Under the pieces are notes generated by a model. The model searched no databases and was not told where the DNA came from. It was given only the letters and a program-made list of their open reading frames with translations. From C7867-001 sp035533615 (lineage in GTDB: Bacteria; Patescibacteriota; Minisyncoccia; Phycocordibacterales; Phycocordibacteraceae), in the NCBI GenBank assembly GCA_035533615.1, contig DATLTM010000033.1, positions 1-21,811 of the forward strand: a stretch of 21,811 nucleotides of DNA. Direction: 5' to 3'. Each line of letters begins with the position of its first letter. Position 1 is the first letter of the stretch. Shown here in pieces: positions 14,501 to 21,318 of the stretch. The position numbers and the translations under genes are program-made.

Positions 14501-14506
14501 TATACT
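14501..14506 (+). promoter_or_regulatory. Predicted internal -10 box upstream of murG
   Basis: TATACT ends 7 nt before the murG ATG, in the 24-nt gap after ftsW. No convincing -35 is seen. It fits the spacing found at other transcription starts in this window and may be an internal start in the wall operon. Confidence 0.45.
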
Positions 14507-14513
14507 TGACGAT

Positions 14514-15653
14514 ATGACTATCGCGTTTACTGGGGGAGGGAGTGGGGGGCATTTTTATCCGATCATCGCCATTGCCGAGGCAATGAATGACTTTGTCCGC
14601 GAAAAGCGCCTTCTCGCGCCCAAGCTTTACTACCTCGCGCCGACCCCGTTTGACCAGAATGCACTTTTCGAGAACGGTATTGTTTTTATTCCCATTCCGG
14701 CGGGGAAGATGCGCCGCTACGCCTCGTCGCGCAATGTCACCGATTTCTTCATTACATTCGCTGGAATACTCAAGGCACTCACCACGCTTTATCGTCTCTA
14801 TCCTGATGTCGTAATGAGTAAGGGCGGGTACGGAAGCGTGCCGACGGTACTTGCCGCACGATTGCTCCGCATCCCGGTTATTATTCATGAATCGGACGCA
14901 AAACCCGGCCGCGCAAATCTGCTCGCCGCTTCGTGGGCAAAGAAAATTGCGATTTCTTTCGAAAGTGCCGCGGCATATTTTCCGAAAAAAGTTCAGAACA
15001 AAATTGCCCGCACCGGTATTCCGATCCGCAAGGAGCTTACCCGTGTCGAGACCGAAGGCGCACAACAATATCTCGGGCTTGAAAAAGAAGTTCCGACTGT
15101 TCTTATTATTGGCGGTTCGCAGGGCGCGGCGAAGCTGAATGAGACAATACTTACATCCTTGCCAGACCTCGTTGCCCTTGCAAATATCATCCATCAAACC
15201 GGACGGGCACACTTCAAAGAAGTCGAATCGATTGCGCAGGTTGTACTTACAAAAAATCCGTATGCGTCGCGCTATCACCCCGTCGACTATCTTTCCGTCA
15301 TATCGTTGCAGCGGGCGGCTGGCGTCGCGGATCTCGTTGTCTCGCGTGCAGGTGCGAACTCCATTGCCGAGATCGGTCTCTGGAAGAAACCAGCTATCAT
15401 AATACCGATACCCGAATCCGTAAGTCATGACCAGCGTACCAATGCGTACGCGTATGCCAAGACGGGAGCCGCAATCGTTATCGAGGAAGAAAACCTCACA
15501 TCGCATCTCCTGACCTCTGAAATAAATCGTCTTATCAAAGATCCCGCGCTTGGAAAACGCATGGGAGCAGCAACCGAAGGCTTCACTGACCCGGATGCTG
15601 CGCGCATCATTGCCAGTGAGATACTCGCCATTGCCCTTTCCCACGAGTCATGA
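14514..15653 (+). CDS. murG: UDP-GlcNAc--lipid I N-acetylglucosaminyltransferase
   Basis: A 379-aa GT28 glycosyltransferase that adds GlcNAc to lipid I to make lipid II on the inner face of the membrane. The N-terminal glycine-rich loop GGGSGGH (7-13), the HESDAKPGRANLL acceptor-side region, the second glycine-rich loop IIGGSQGAAKLNE and the UDP-GlcNAc site SRAGANSIAEI are all present in order. KPAIIIPIPESVSHDQRTNA matches the conserved nucleotide-binding end. The protein is complete. Its stop overlaps the gltX start (ATGA), and it may have an additional start signal of its own. Confidence 0.96.
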   Translation: MTIAFTGGGSGGHFYPIIAIAEAMNDFVREKRLLAPKLYYLAPTPFDQNALFENGIVFIPIPAGKMRRYASSRNVTDFFITFAGILKALTTLYRLYPDVVMSKGGYGSVPTVLAARLLRIPVIIHESDAKPGRANLLAASWAKKIAISFESAAAYFPKKVQNKIARTGIPIRKELTRVETEGAQQYLGLEKEVPTVLIIGGSQGAAKLNETILTSLPDLVALANIIHQTGRAHFKEVESIAQVVLTKNPYASRYHPVDYLSVISLQRAAGVADLVVSRAGANSIAEIGLWKKPAIIIPIPESVSHDQRTNAYAYAKTGAAIVIEEENLTSHLLTSEINRLIKDPALGKRMGAATEGFTDPDAARIIASEILAIALSHES

Positions 15654-16981
15654 CCTCCGTCGTTACACGCTTTGCTCCTTCACCGACCGGATATCTCCAC
15701 GCCGGTAATTATCGCACTGCGGTGTTTGCCTATCTCTTCGCGAAGCACAACGGCGGCATATTTGTCGTCCGCATCGAGGATACCGACGCCGCGCGCTCCA
15801 GACCGGAATACGAGGAGAATATTCGCGATGCGCTCGCGTGGCTCCGCCTTCCCGCCGATGAAACCTATCGGCAGAGCGAGCACCGTGTACGTCACCGCGA
15901 ATTACTCGAAAAACTCGTTACTGACGGTGCCGCCTACGTCTCGAAAGAAAAACCACAAGCACCGGGCGACCGTGAGGAAGTCATTCGTTTTAAGAACCCA
16001 GGCGGGGCTGTTTCTTTCACGGACGTCATTCGTGGCGAAATAACGACCGATGTAAGCGAGCTCGGTGATTTCATTATCGCGCGCTCCTTCGACGAACCTG
16101 TTTTTCACTTTGCAGTCGTCGTCGACGATGCGGATGAACAGGTCACCCATGTCATTCGCGGCGGAGACCACATTTCAAACACGGCGCGCCAGATGCTTAT
16201 CCAGCGCGCGCTCGGTTTGCCCCTACCGTTCTATGCGCACTTACCACTCATTTTCGATAATAAGCATAAAAAACTCTCAAAACGCAGCGGCGCGAAAGCA
16301 CTAACCGACTACCGCGATCAAGGCTTTCTTCCTGAAGCATTCCTCAACTATCTTGCCTTTCTCGGCTGGAATCCGGGCGACGATCGCGAGTATCTCTCGC
16401 GCGACGAACTTGTCGAGGTTTTCGATCTCTCGCGCGTGCAAAAAGGAAGCGCCGTTTTCGATGAAGTCAAACTCCTTTCGGTGAATCAGCACTGGATGCG
16501 CACGCTTTCTGACGATGATTTCATCACTCGTGGGAATTTCATCGCAGTCGATGGGGAAAAACTCTATAAAGCCGTACCACTTTTGAAAGAGCGCGCCCAC
16601 ACGCTTGCTGAGGCCAATGAGATGCTCTCCGGCGAGCTTTCCTACCTCTTTTCTGTGCCGGAATTGAACCGCGTGAGGCTTGCTGCCAAGGAACTTCCGA
16701 TACGCTCGGGGATGACCAAACCAGCCCTGGAGAGCCTTATACAGGCCATAAAGGCCCTTCCGGAAGGCGTTTCTGCCGAAACGGTGAAAGAGGCGCTTAT
16801 GCCGCTCGCCGACGCTGAGGAGGCGAAAGGGAAGGGGGGCCGTGGTGCTGTTCTTTGGCCCCTGCGGTACGCCCTTTCTGGTCAAGAACGCTCACCCGAT
16901 CCTTTTACGCTAATTTCCATCCTCGGTTCTATGGAATCCGTTTCGCGCATACAGAAAGCCATTGCTATACTCGAAGGATGA
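15650..16981 (+). CDS. gltX: Glutamyl-tRNA synthetase
   Basis: A 443-aa class I synthetase. RFAPSPTGYLHAGNYRTA holds the HIGH-type motif (HAGN, 17-20), FVVRIEDTDAARSRPEY follows, and KKLSKRSG (207-214) is the KMSKS equivalent. VTHVIRGGDHISNTARQ and FLPEAFLNYLAFLGWNPG are family signatures. It is a little shorter than many bacterial GluRS; the insertion after about residue 95 is short (AYVSKEKPQAPGDREEVIRF) and has no zinc cysteines. It may also glutamylate tRNA-Gln if GlnRS is absent, which cannot be judged here. It sits between murG and the M23 peptidase gene with 4-nt overlaps on both sides, an uncommon place for a tRNA synthetase. Confidence 0.95.
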   Translation: MTSVVTRFAPSPTGYLHAGNYRTAVFAYLFAKHNGGIFVVRIEDTDAARSRPEYEENIRDALAWLRLPADETYRQSEHRVRHRELLEKLVTDGAAYVSKEKPQAPGDREEVIRFKNPGGAVSFTDVIRGEITTDVSELGDFIIARSFDEPVFHFAVVVDDADEQVTHVIRGGDHISNTARQMLIQRALGLPLPFYAHLPLIFDNKHKKLSKRSGAKALTDYRDQGFLPEAFLNYLAFLGWNPGDDREYLSRDELVEVFDLSRVQKGSAVFDEVKLLSVNQHWMRTLSDDDFITRGNFIAVDGEKLYKAVPLLKERAHTLAEANEMLSGELSYLFSVPELNRVRLAAKELPIRSGMTKPALESLIQAIKALPEGVSAETVKEALMPLADAEEAKGKGGRGAVLWPLRYALSGQERSPDPFTLISILGSMESVSRIQKAIAILEG

Positions 16982-18333
16982 CGCGCACTGGATTTTCGAT
17001 CTTCTTCTTCGTCCTTTGCACTGGAATTGTCCTTGGAACGCCAAACCTTGTACGCGCCGGTACAGCATCTGATATTCAATCACAGATAAATGCGAACAAC
17101 AGTCAGATTACATCGCTCGAGGCCGACATTGCGACATACCAGAGACAGCTAGATGCGCTCGGCACACAAAAGAATACGCTTCAATCGACAGTCAACTCAC
17201 TAACGCTTTCTCAAAAACAGCTTGCGTCGCAGATCAAGATAACCCAGAGCAAGATTTCTTCAGCAAACCTGCAGATACTGGAACTTACCAGTTCTATTGG
17301 CAATAAGGAGACAATTATCACCGCAGATCAGGATGCTATCGCTAAAGCCCTCCGTGACATTGCGGAGGGTGAACAGGCGCCATTTGTAGTGCAACTCATT
17401 TCGTCAGATTCCTTAGGCGCAGCGTGGCAAGCTACCGACCAGGCGGTACAGTTTAATCAGGCGCTTACGCAGGATATCAGTGATTTACGCACGACACGCA
17501 CCGCGCTTACGACGAATCGCGATGCGGTCTCCGCGCAGAAAGCGCAGCTTGTTTCGCTTCAGAACGATCTCACACTGCAAAAACGTTCCGTCGACGCGAG
17601 CGTGGCGGCGCAGAAACAGTTGCTTATGCAAACAAAAAACCAAGAGGCAAATTATCAAAAACTCATCGCTCAGAAACAGGCGTCGGAACAATCATTCGAA
17701 CAGGAACTCATTAATCTTCAGAGCCAATTGAATCTTACAGTGAATCCCAATTCCTTGCCAAAAGTCGGCACCGGCATTCTCTCATGGCCGTTCAGCGCTG
17801 CTTTCATGTTCAACTGTACGCAACGTAAGAACGTGTTCGGAAATCTTTTCTGCATCACACAATATTTTGGCAATACGCCGTTCTCTACGGCGAATCCACA
17901 AATATACAGCGGCCACGGTCACGATGGTATTGATATCGCCGCGCCCATCGGGACACCAGTTCATGCGGCGCTCGCAGGTACTGTGCTCGCCACCGGCAAT
18001 ACCGATCTGGTACACGACTCGACCGGACGCCAGTGCTATTCCTTCGGTAAATGGATAATGCTTGTCCACGGTAACGGCATAAACACGATGTATGCGCATC
18101 TTTCCGAAATAGATGTTTCAAAAGGGCAGTCCGTGTCGACAGGACAGATTATCGGTCTCTCGGGTATGACCGGATACGCAACCGGGCCGCATCTTCATTT
18201 TGGCGTCTACGCTACCCAAGGTACCGAGATTATGACACTTCGACAATTTCGCGGTGCGACTATCGGTTGTGCCGATGCCATGATGCCGGTCGCGACCCTC
18301 ACCGCCTACCTTAATCCGCTTTCGTATCTCTGA
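16978..18333 (+). CDS. Secreted coiled-coil M23 peptidase (EnvC/murein hydrolase-like)
   Basis: A 451-aa exported protein. A signal peptide covers about residues 1-27 (hydrophobic FSIFFFVLCTGIVLG, ending near VRAG). Residues about 30-250 are long heptad-like coiled coil rich in Q, S, L and A. The C-terminal domain is a LytM/M23 zinc peptidase with H315-D-G-I-D319, MYAHLS (H374) and PHLHFG (H405-L-H407). All expected metal ligands appear present, so it may be catalytic, unlike EnvC, which only activates amidases. The coiled coil plus M23 layout is typical of division-associated hydrolases. The ATG at 16978 overlaps the gltX stop, has a GAAGG just before it and gives a proper signal peptide. 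It is the last gene of the wall operon. Confidence 0.9.
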   Translation: MTRTGFSIFFFVLCTGIVLGTPNLVRAGTASDIQSQINANNSQITSLEADIATYQRQLDALGTQKNTLQSTVNSLTLSQKQLASQIKITQSKISSANLQILELTSSIGNKETIITADQDAIAKALRDIAEGEQAPFVVQLISSDSLGAAWQATDQAVQFNQALTQDISDLRTTRTALTTNRDAVSAQKAQLVSLQNDLTLQKRSVDASVAAQKQLLMQTKNQEANYQKLIAQKQASEQSFEQELINLQSQLNLTVNPNSLPKVGTGILSWPFSAAFMFNCTQRKNVFGNLFCITQYFGNTPFSTANPQIYSGHGHDGIDIAAPIGTPVHAALAGTVLATGNTDLVHDSTGRQCYSFGKWIMLVHGNGINTMYAHLSEIDVSKGQSVSTGQIIGLSGMTGYATGPHLHFGVYATQGTEIMTLRQFRGATIGCADAMMPVATLTAYLNPLSYL

Positions 18334-18376
18334 TTGTTTAAGTATTTAAATGAAAAATATCCACAGCAAAACTATG

Positions 18377-18997
18377 TCATCTTGAATCCCGCGAACGCCA
18401 GAGGAGCAAACTGGCGTAGGTTCGGTGCGGCGACCATTTCTGTGCAATAACAAGCAGGGAAGTGCGTGATACGTTTCTGGGCAGATTGTAGATAGTCTCC
18501 ATCGCGCGGACGAGACCGAGGTCGCCTGGCGAAAAAACATCAGGCCTGCCAAGAGCAAACATTAGGAACATTTGAACCGACCACGGACCGAGCCCCCATA
18601 TCGCCATCAACTTTTCTGCAGCTTCTGCTTCTGGAATTTTTTTCAATGAAAGCAAATCAAGTGAATTGCTTTTAACGGCCGTCGCGATTGCTTTGAGTGT
18701 CTTTACTTTCGCACCCGAGAGCCCAGCTTTGCGGAAAACCTCCCGGCGAACTTGCAGGACCGATTCAGGTGTTAACCGGTTTCCGCACGCTTTTTTCACG
18801 CGCGAGAAAATAGCATCAGCAGCAGCAAGTCCAAGCTGCTGCGAAATAACGGTTGATATCAATGATTCAAACAATTGTGCACGCGTTTTCTTTCCGAAAA
18901 GCCGCTTCGGCAGGGAAGCATGGTATTTGTGCGTTATAGAATAAAAGTGCGGATCAACGTGCCTGAAATGCCTCAACGCTGCAGATCTTCTCGACAT
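18377..18997 (-). CDS. DNA-3-methyladenine glycosylase II (AlkA-like, HhH-GPD)
   Basis: A 206-aa base-excision repair enzyme of the HhH-GPD superfamily. The segment QLFESLISTVISQQLGLAAA (about 41-60) is the conserved substrate-pocket helix. The helix-hairpin-helix is LMAIWGLGPWSVQMFLMFAL (about 130-149), followed by the GPD loop FSPGDLGL, in which D159 is the catalytic aspartate. No C-terminal iron-sulfur cysteines are seen, which argues against Nth or MutY. The N-terminal AlkA subdomain is missing, as in compact family members. It is convergent with the M23 gene and divergent from the small membrane protein gene. An extended -10 ends 6 nt before the ATG. Confidence 0.9.
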   Translation of the reverse strand: MSRRSAALRHFRHVDPHFYSITHKYHASLPKRLFGKKTRAQLFESLISTVISQQLGLAAADAIFSRVKKACGNRLTPESVLQVRREVFRKAGLSGAKVKTLKAIATAVKSNSLDLLSLKKIPEAEAAEKLMAIWGLGPWSVQMFLMFALGRPDVFSPGDLGLVRAMETIYNLPRNVSRTSLLVIAQKWSPHRTYASLLLWRSRDSR

Positions 18998-19003
18998 GCC
19001 GAG

Positions 19004-19009
19004 ATGGTA
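19004..19009 (-). promoter_or_regulatory. Predicted extended -10 box of the AlkA-like gene
   Basis: On the minus strand TGC precedes TACCAT, which ends 6 nt before the ATG at 18997. It lies only 23 nt from the divergent TATAAT at 19033-19038, so the two promoters may interfere with or share control. Confidence 0.45.
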
Positions 19010-19032
19010 GCATTTTCTAATTCCCGTTGTAT

Positions 19033-19038
19033 TATAAT
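19033..19038 (+). promoter_or_regulatory. Predicted -10 box of the small membrane protein gene
   Basis: A perfect TATAAT ends 6 nt before the ATG at 19045. It supports the ATG start instead of the in-frame TTG at 19027, which lies within the promoter region. No clear -35 is visible. Confidence 0.55.
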
Positions 19039-19044
19039 GTGACC

Positions 19045-19233
19045 ATGTCTATCATGCCTCTCCTAAAATTGATCTTCTGGATTCTCATCCTAGTTCTCGC
19101 ATTGTCGTTCTTCGGTATCTCGATCCAGGCCATTGTTAGCTCTCCCGCCGGCCAAGCGAATTTCGCCTACCTCTCCAATCTCCTTCAGCATGTCTGGCTT
19201 TGGTCTACGGCCTGGATTCGCCCGTCGGCGTGA
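19045..19233 (+). CDS. Small single-pass membrane protein, 62 aa
   Basis: The protein begins MSIMPLLKLIFWILILVLAL and has one strong hydrophobic segment (about 5-30), followed by a short polar part rich in aromatic residues (NLLQHVWLWSTAWIRP). It is too short for a named domain. It vaguely resembles small membrane-anchored proteins of the LapA/DUF1049 kind, but I cannot assign it. Expression is supported by the TATAAT placed as at neighbouring genes. The function is unknown. Confidence 0.6.
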   Translation: MSIMPLLKLIFWILILVLALSFFGISIQAIVSSPAGQANFAYLSNLLQHVWLWSTAWIRPSA

Positions 19234-19655
19234 GCAGGCGAGTGAAGAATCATATAGTTCGCACAATATATCTTTTGCGCACATATGTATAGAAGGAACT
19301 GGAGCTGACCAGATATCTATATCTGCAAAAGAGGAACCGGCCTGGCGGTATTACTTCATTCAGGCCTGATAATATGTCTCTGTAAGCATGTTTATGTTTA
19401 ATATCTAGGAAAGATATCTCTTACTTAAAAGCTTGGGGCGGAAAATAATCAATTCTCAAGAGGTAATAAATGGGATCTCTCTCTTCCCTACCGGGAACTG
19501 GGCTAGTCGAGATTCAAGCTCCCGAGACAAGGCACCCCTTCGGTTTAAGTCTCGATAGGGAGGCACCGGTATTCGGTACTTATTTATACAAGAAGACCCT
19601 AACCCTAAGGTGCGCACAACACGGATTGTGTGGAAAGAATTGCTCTCTTTTCAAT
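19234..19655 (+). other. 422-nt gap without a convincing gene; holds a possible structured RNA
   Basis: No ORF here resembles a known protein. The left part (19234-19440) is AT-rich with two short AGATATCT palindromes and an extended -10-like TGA-TAATAT at 19370-19375 on the plus strand. The right part contains the foldable segment at 19483-19563, a possible GCACC/GGTGC pairing (19563-19567 with 19609-19613) and a small hairpin near the LOG gene stop. Motifs expected for tmRNA, RNase P RNA or SRP RNA were not found. Confidence 0.4.
19483..19563 (+). ncRNA. Candidate structured RNA element (three-way junction)
   Basis: An outer helix CTTCCCTA (19483-19490) with TAGGGAGG (19556-19563, one G-U) encloses two arms. 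One is GGGA (19493-19496) with TCCC (19520-19523), continued by GCT (19502-19504) with AGC (19517-19519). The other is GAGAC (19524-19528) with GTCTC (19549-19553), with ACC/GGT inside. The two arms are adjacent and could stack. No known RNA family was recognised, and no energy calculation or conservation test has been made. Confidence 0.35.
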
Positions 19656-19657
19656 TC
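19637..19657 (-). terminator. Weak hairpin at the end of the LOG-like gene
   Basis: GAATTG and CAATTC form a 6-bp stem with a 9-nt loop overlapping the stop of the minus-strand LOG gene. Only three T residues follow on the minus strand, so terminator function is uncertain. Confidence 0.3.
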
Positions 19658-20414
19658 AGCAGGAAACGTTCGCAACAATATACTCATATGCCTCGTCGAC
19701 CGAATCAACGAGTACATAAAGAGCCATATCGTTCTTGTCGATGGTTGCGTGCTTCTCGTAAAGCGTTTTTTCGATAAAGTTGAGTAACGGTTCCCAGTAG
19801 TCTTTGCCGAAAAGAATAATCGGCACTCGGTGTATCTTCTTAGTCTGCACAAGCGTGATGATTTCGAAAAATTCATCGAGAGTGCCAAAACCTCCCTGGA
19901 AATAAATATACACTTCTGAGGCGTACGTAAGCATCACTTTCCGCACGAAGAAATGATCGAAACTGAATTTCTCGGTAAGATACGGATTGTAGTTCTGGAC
20001 GTCGGGGAGACTGATATTAAGCCCGACCGAGACGCCCCCTGCATCAAAGGCGCCTTTGTTCGCTGCCTGCATGATTCCGGAGCTGCCGCCCGTAATTATG
20101 GCAAAACCCTTTTTCGCAAGACGACCCGCCAACTCTTCGGCGTTCGTATATGAATCGTCTCTCGGTAAAGCGCGCGCACTTCCGAAGAACGATATCGCAA
20201 GTCCATACCGGCGAATGATGTCAAACCCCTCGACGAACTCCGACATTATCTTAAAAACGCGCCAGGATTCTATTTTTTTCGGCTTACAGACCAAGAAAGG
20301 CTGTTCTTCCGGCATCGTGTGCCCTCCTTCGTGGATTATCTTCGCAAGCCGCTCGGTTGTCTCGTGGATAGGCGGCCGATGCGGAGTAGTGTTGCGCGTG
20401 AGATCTTCGTTCAT
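19656..20414 (-). CDS. LOG-family (TIGR00730-like) Rossmann-fold protein
   Basis: A 252-aa protein related to the LOG / lysine-decarboxylase-like family, whose studied members are cytokinin riboside phosphohydrolases or nucleotide phosphoribohydrolases. SFFGSARALPRDDSYTNAEE matches the family start of the fold, ITGGSSGIMQAANKGAFDAG is the first signature, and YFQGGFGTLDEFFEI (about 171-185) corresponds to PGGxGTxxE. The usual first proline of that motif is Gln and the first signature has SSGIM in place of GPGxM, so substrate may differ. The ATG at 20414 is chosen over upstream in-frame codons because TGC-TACAAT ends 6 nt before it. It stands alone on the minus strand. The physiological substrate is unknown. 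Confidence 0.85.
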   Translation of the reverse strand: MNEDLTRNTTPHRPPIHETTERLAKIIHEGGHTMPEEQPFLVCKPKKIESWRVFKIMSEFVEGFDIIRRYGLAISFFGSARALPRDDSYTNAEELAGRLAKKGFAIITGGSSGIMQAANKGAFDAGGVSVGLNISLPDVQNYNPYLTEKFSFDHFFVRKVMLTYASEVYIYFQGGFGTLDEFFEIITLVQTKKIHRVPIILFGKDYWEPLLNFIEKTLYEKHATIDKNDMALYVLVDSVDEAYEYIVANVSC

Positions 20415-20420
20415 GACTTT

Positions 20421-20426
20421 ATTGTA
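20421..20426 (-). promoter_or_regulatory. Predicted extended -10 box of the LOG-like gene
   Basis: On the minus strand TGC precedes TACAAT, which ends 6 nt before the ATG at 20414, predicting a leaderless transcript. Confidence 0.55.
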
Positions 20427-20506
20427 GCAGATTAGACGCCGCTGCAAGATGAATCCGAAGCTCAACGCCGATAACTTCGGGCGCGTCCGCGGGTGATGCT
20501 AAAATT

Positions 20507-20535
20507 TTGCATTTTTCTCACACTTCTGCTATAGT
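20507..20535 (+). promoter_or_regulatory. Promoter of rpmA
   Basis: TTGCAT (20507-20512) and TATAGT (20530-20535, preceded by TGC) are 17 nt apart. The -10 ends 25 nt before the ATG, giving a leader of roughly 18 nt, unlike the other transcription starts here. No Shine-Dalgarno sequence is seen in that leader. Confidence 0.65.
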
Positions 20536-20560
20536 CACTCGGTAAATCATCCCATTCATT

Positions 20561-20833
20561 ATGGCATCAACAAAAGCTGGCGGTTCGGCAAAAAATCTTA
20601 ATACATCAAATCCAAAATATCTCGGCATAAAGCTCGCTGACGGAGCGGCGGCCCGCCCGGGAATGGTCATTGCCCGCCAGCGTGGTACAAAAATAGAGGC
20701 CGGTAAGAATGTCCGTGTGGGCAAAGACCACACGCTCTTCGCCGTCGCTACGGGTACCGTTGCGTACCGTTCGCGCCGCAAAATAAACTTTACCGGCCGT
20801 ATCGTCACCAAAAAGGTCGCCGACGTCCTTTAA
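20561..20833 (+). CDS. rpmA: 50S ribosomal protein L27 (bL27)
   Basis: A 90-aa ribosomal protein at the peptidyl-transferase side of the 50S subunit. The N-terminus MASTKAGGSAKN keeps the KAGGS segment that reaches toward the P-site tRNA. YLGIKLADGAAARPGMVIAR leading into QRGTKIEAGKNV and then GKDHTLFAVATGTV are family signatures. There is no N-terminal cleavage extension of the Firmicutes type. L27 is usually encoded after L21 (rplU), but here the upstream gene is the divergent LOG-like gene, so rpmA has its own promoter. It is convergent with rplI. Confidence 0.95.
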   Translation: MASTKAGGSAKNLNTSNPKYLGIKLADGAAARPGMVIARQRGTKIEAGKNVRVGKDHTLFAVATGTVAYRSRRKINFTGRIVTKKVADVL

Positions 20834-20845
20834 ATAAATCAATTT

Positions 20846-20866
20846 AGGCGGACTATTCTTCCGCCT
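20846..20866 (-). terminator. Hairpin between the convergent rpmA and rplI genes
   Basis: AGGCGGA (20846-20852) and TCCGCCT (20860-20866) form a perfect 7-bp stem with a 7-nt loop that includes the rplI stop codon. On the minus strand an AT-rich tract with short T runs follows; on the plus strand the run after the stem is poor. It may end rplI transcripts, and possibly those of rpmA. Confidence 0.45.
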
Positions 20867-21299
20867 CAATCGTAATAGAGAATCTTCCGAAGGCCTCGCC
20901 AGCGGAAACGGGAACGTCAAAAGTGCCGAGCTCCTTAAACGGCTTTTCGAGCTTGATTGCAGTATCTGGCAGATCGACACGCGTCTGCTCCTTGACCGCA
21001 TTTCGGATATCAGACTCTCCAACCGCATCGTAGAGGTGGCCTTTTTCATTCGCTTTCGCTCTGATAATAATACGCGCTTCTGCAAGTGAGGCGATATTCT
21101 GTGCCACGAGCGCAGCATCGAGTGCTGAACGATCGACTGCCTGTCTTCGGCGTGTTTCCGCTTCCCTCTTTGCAACTGCTGTTGCCGGGATCGCAAATTT
21201 CTTCGGAATAAGATAATTGAGCGCATAGCCGTCGGCTAGCATAATTTCATCGTGTGCCCGCCCGATACCCTTCAAGTCCCTCATAAGAATAACTTTCAT
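20853..21299 (-). CDS. rplI: 50S ribosomal protein L9 (bL9)
   Basis: A 148-aa ribosomal protein that binds domain V of 23S rRNA and extends from the subunit. The N-terminal domain begins MKVILMRDLKGIGRAHDEIM and has DGYALNYLIPKKFA, the L9 signature. A long charged helix (about 45-75) links to a C-terminal domain ending VSAGEAFGRFSITIEAEE. It is complete. Some CPR lineages are reported to lack L9, so its presence is mildly informative for placement. It follows the S41 protease gene after 19 nt, and CATAAT on the minus strand ends 8 nt before the ATG. Confidence 0.95.
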   Translation of the reverse strand: MKVILMRDLKGIGRAHDEIMLADGYALNYLIPKKFAIPATAVAKREAETRRRQAVDRSALDAALVAQNIASLAEARIIIRAKANEKGHLYDAVGESDIRNAVKEQTRVDLPDTAIKLEKPFKELGTFDVPVSAGEAFGRFSITIEAEE

Positions 21300-21307
21300 A
21301 TGATTTG

Positions 21308-21313
21308 ATTATG
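21308..21313 (-). promoter_or_regulatory. Possible -10 box of rplI
   Basis: CATAAT on the minus strand ends 8 nt before the rplI ATG, in the 19-nt gap after the protease gene. It has one mismatch to TATAAT. It fits the window-wide spacing but could be chance in a short AT-rich gap. Confidence 0.35.
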
Positions 21314-21318
21314 TCTTA

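Noticed and set aside
14397..15644. A 415-codon ORF on the minus strand
   Set aside because: It lies almost entirely opposite murG, has no family motifs and a composition expected from an antisense frame. murG is certain.
19507..19524. T-loop-like TTCAAGC within the candidate RNA, suggesting a tRNA or tmRNA
   Set aside because: The stem has a mismatch, there is no acceptor stem or CCA, no D-arm and no tag-peptide frame.
19596..19607. CCCTAACCCTAA, like a telomere repeat
   Set aside because: Only two units are present; chance in a short stretch is the simplest explanation.
19470..19787. A 105-codon ORF on the plus strand with AGAGG 6 nt before its ATG
   Set aside because: The protein resembles nothing known, runs antisense through the end of the LOG-like gene and covers the foldable segment. 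The ribosome-site-like match is probably chance, though it should be remembered if the RNA is found to be translated.
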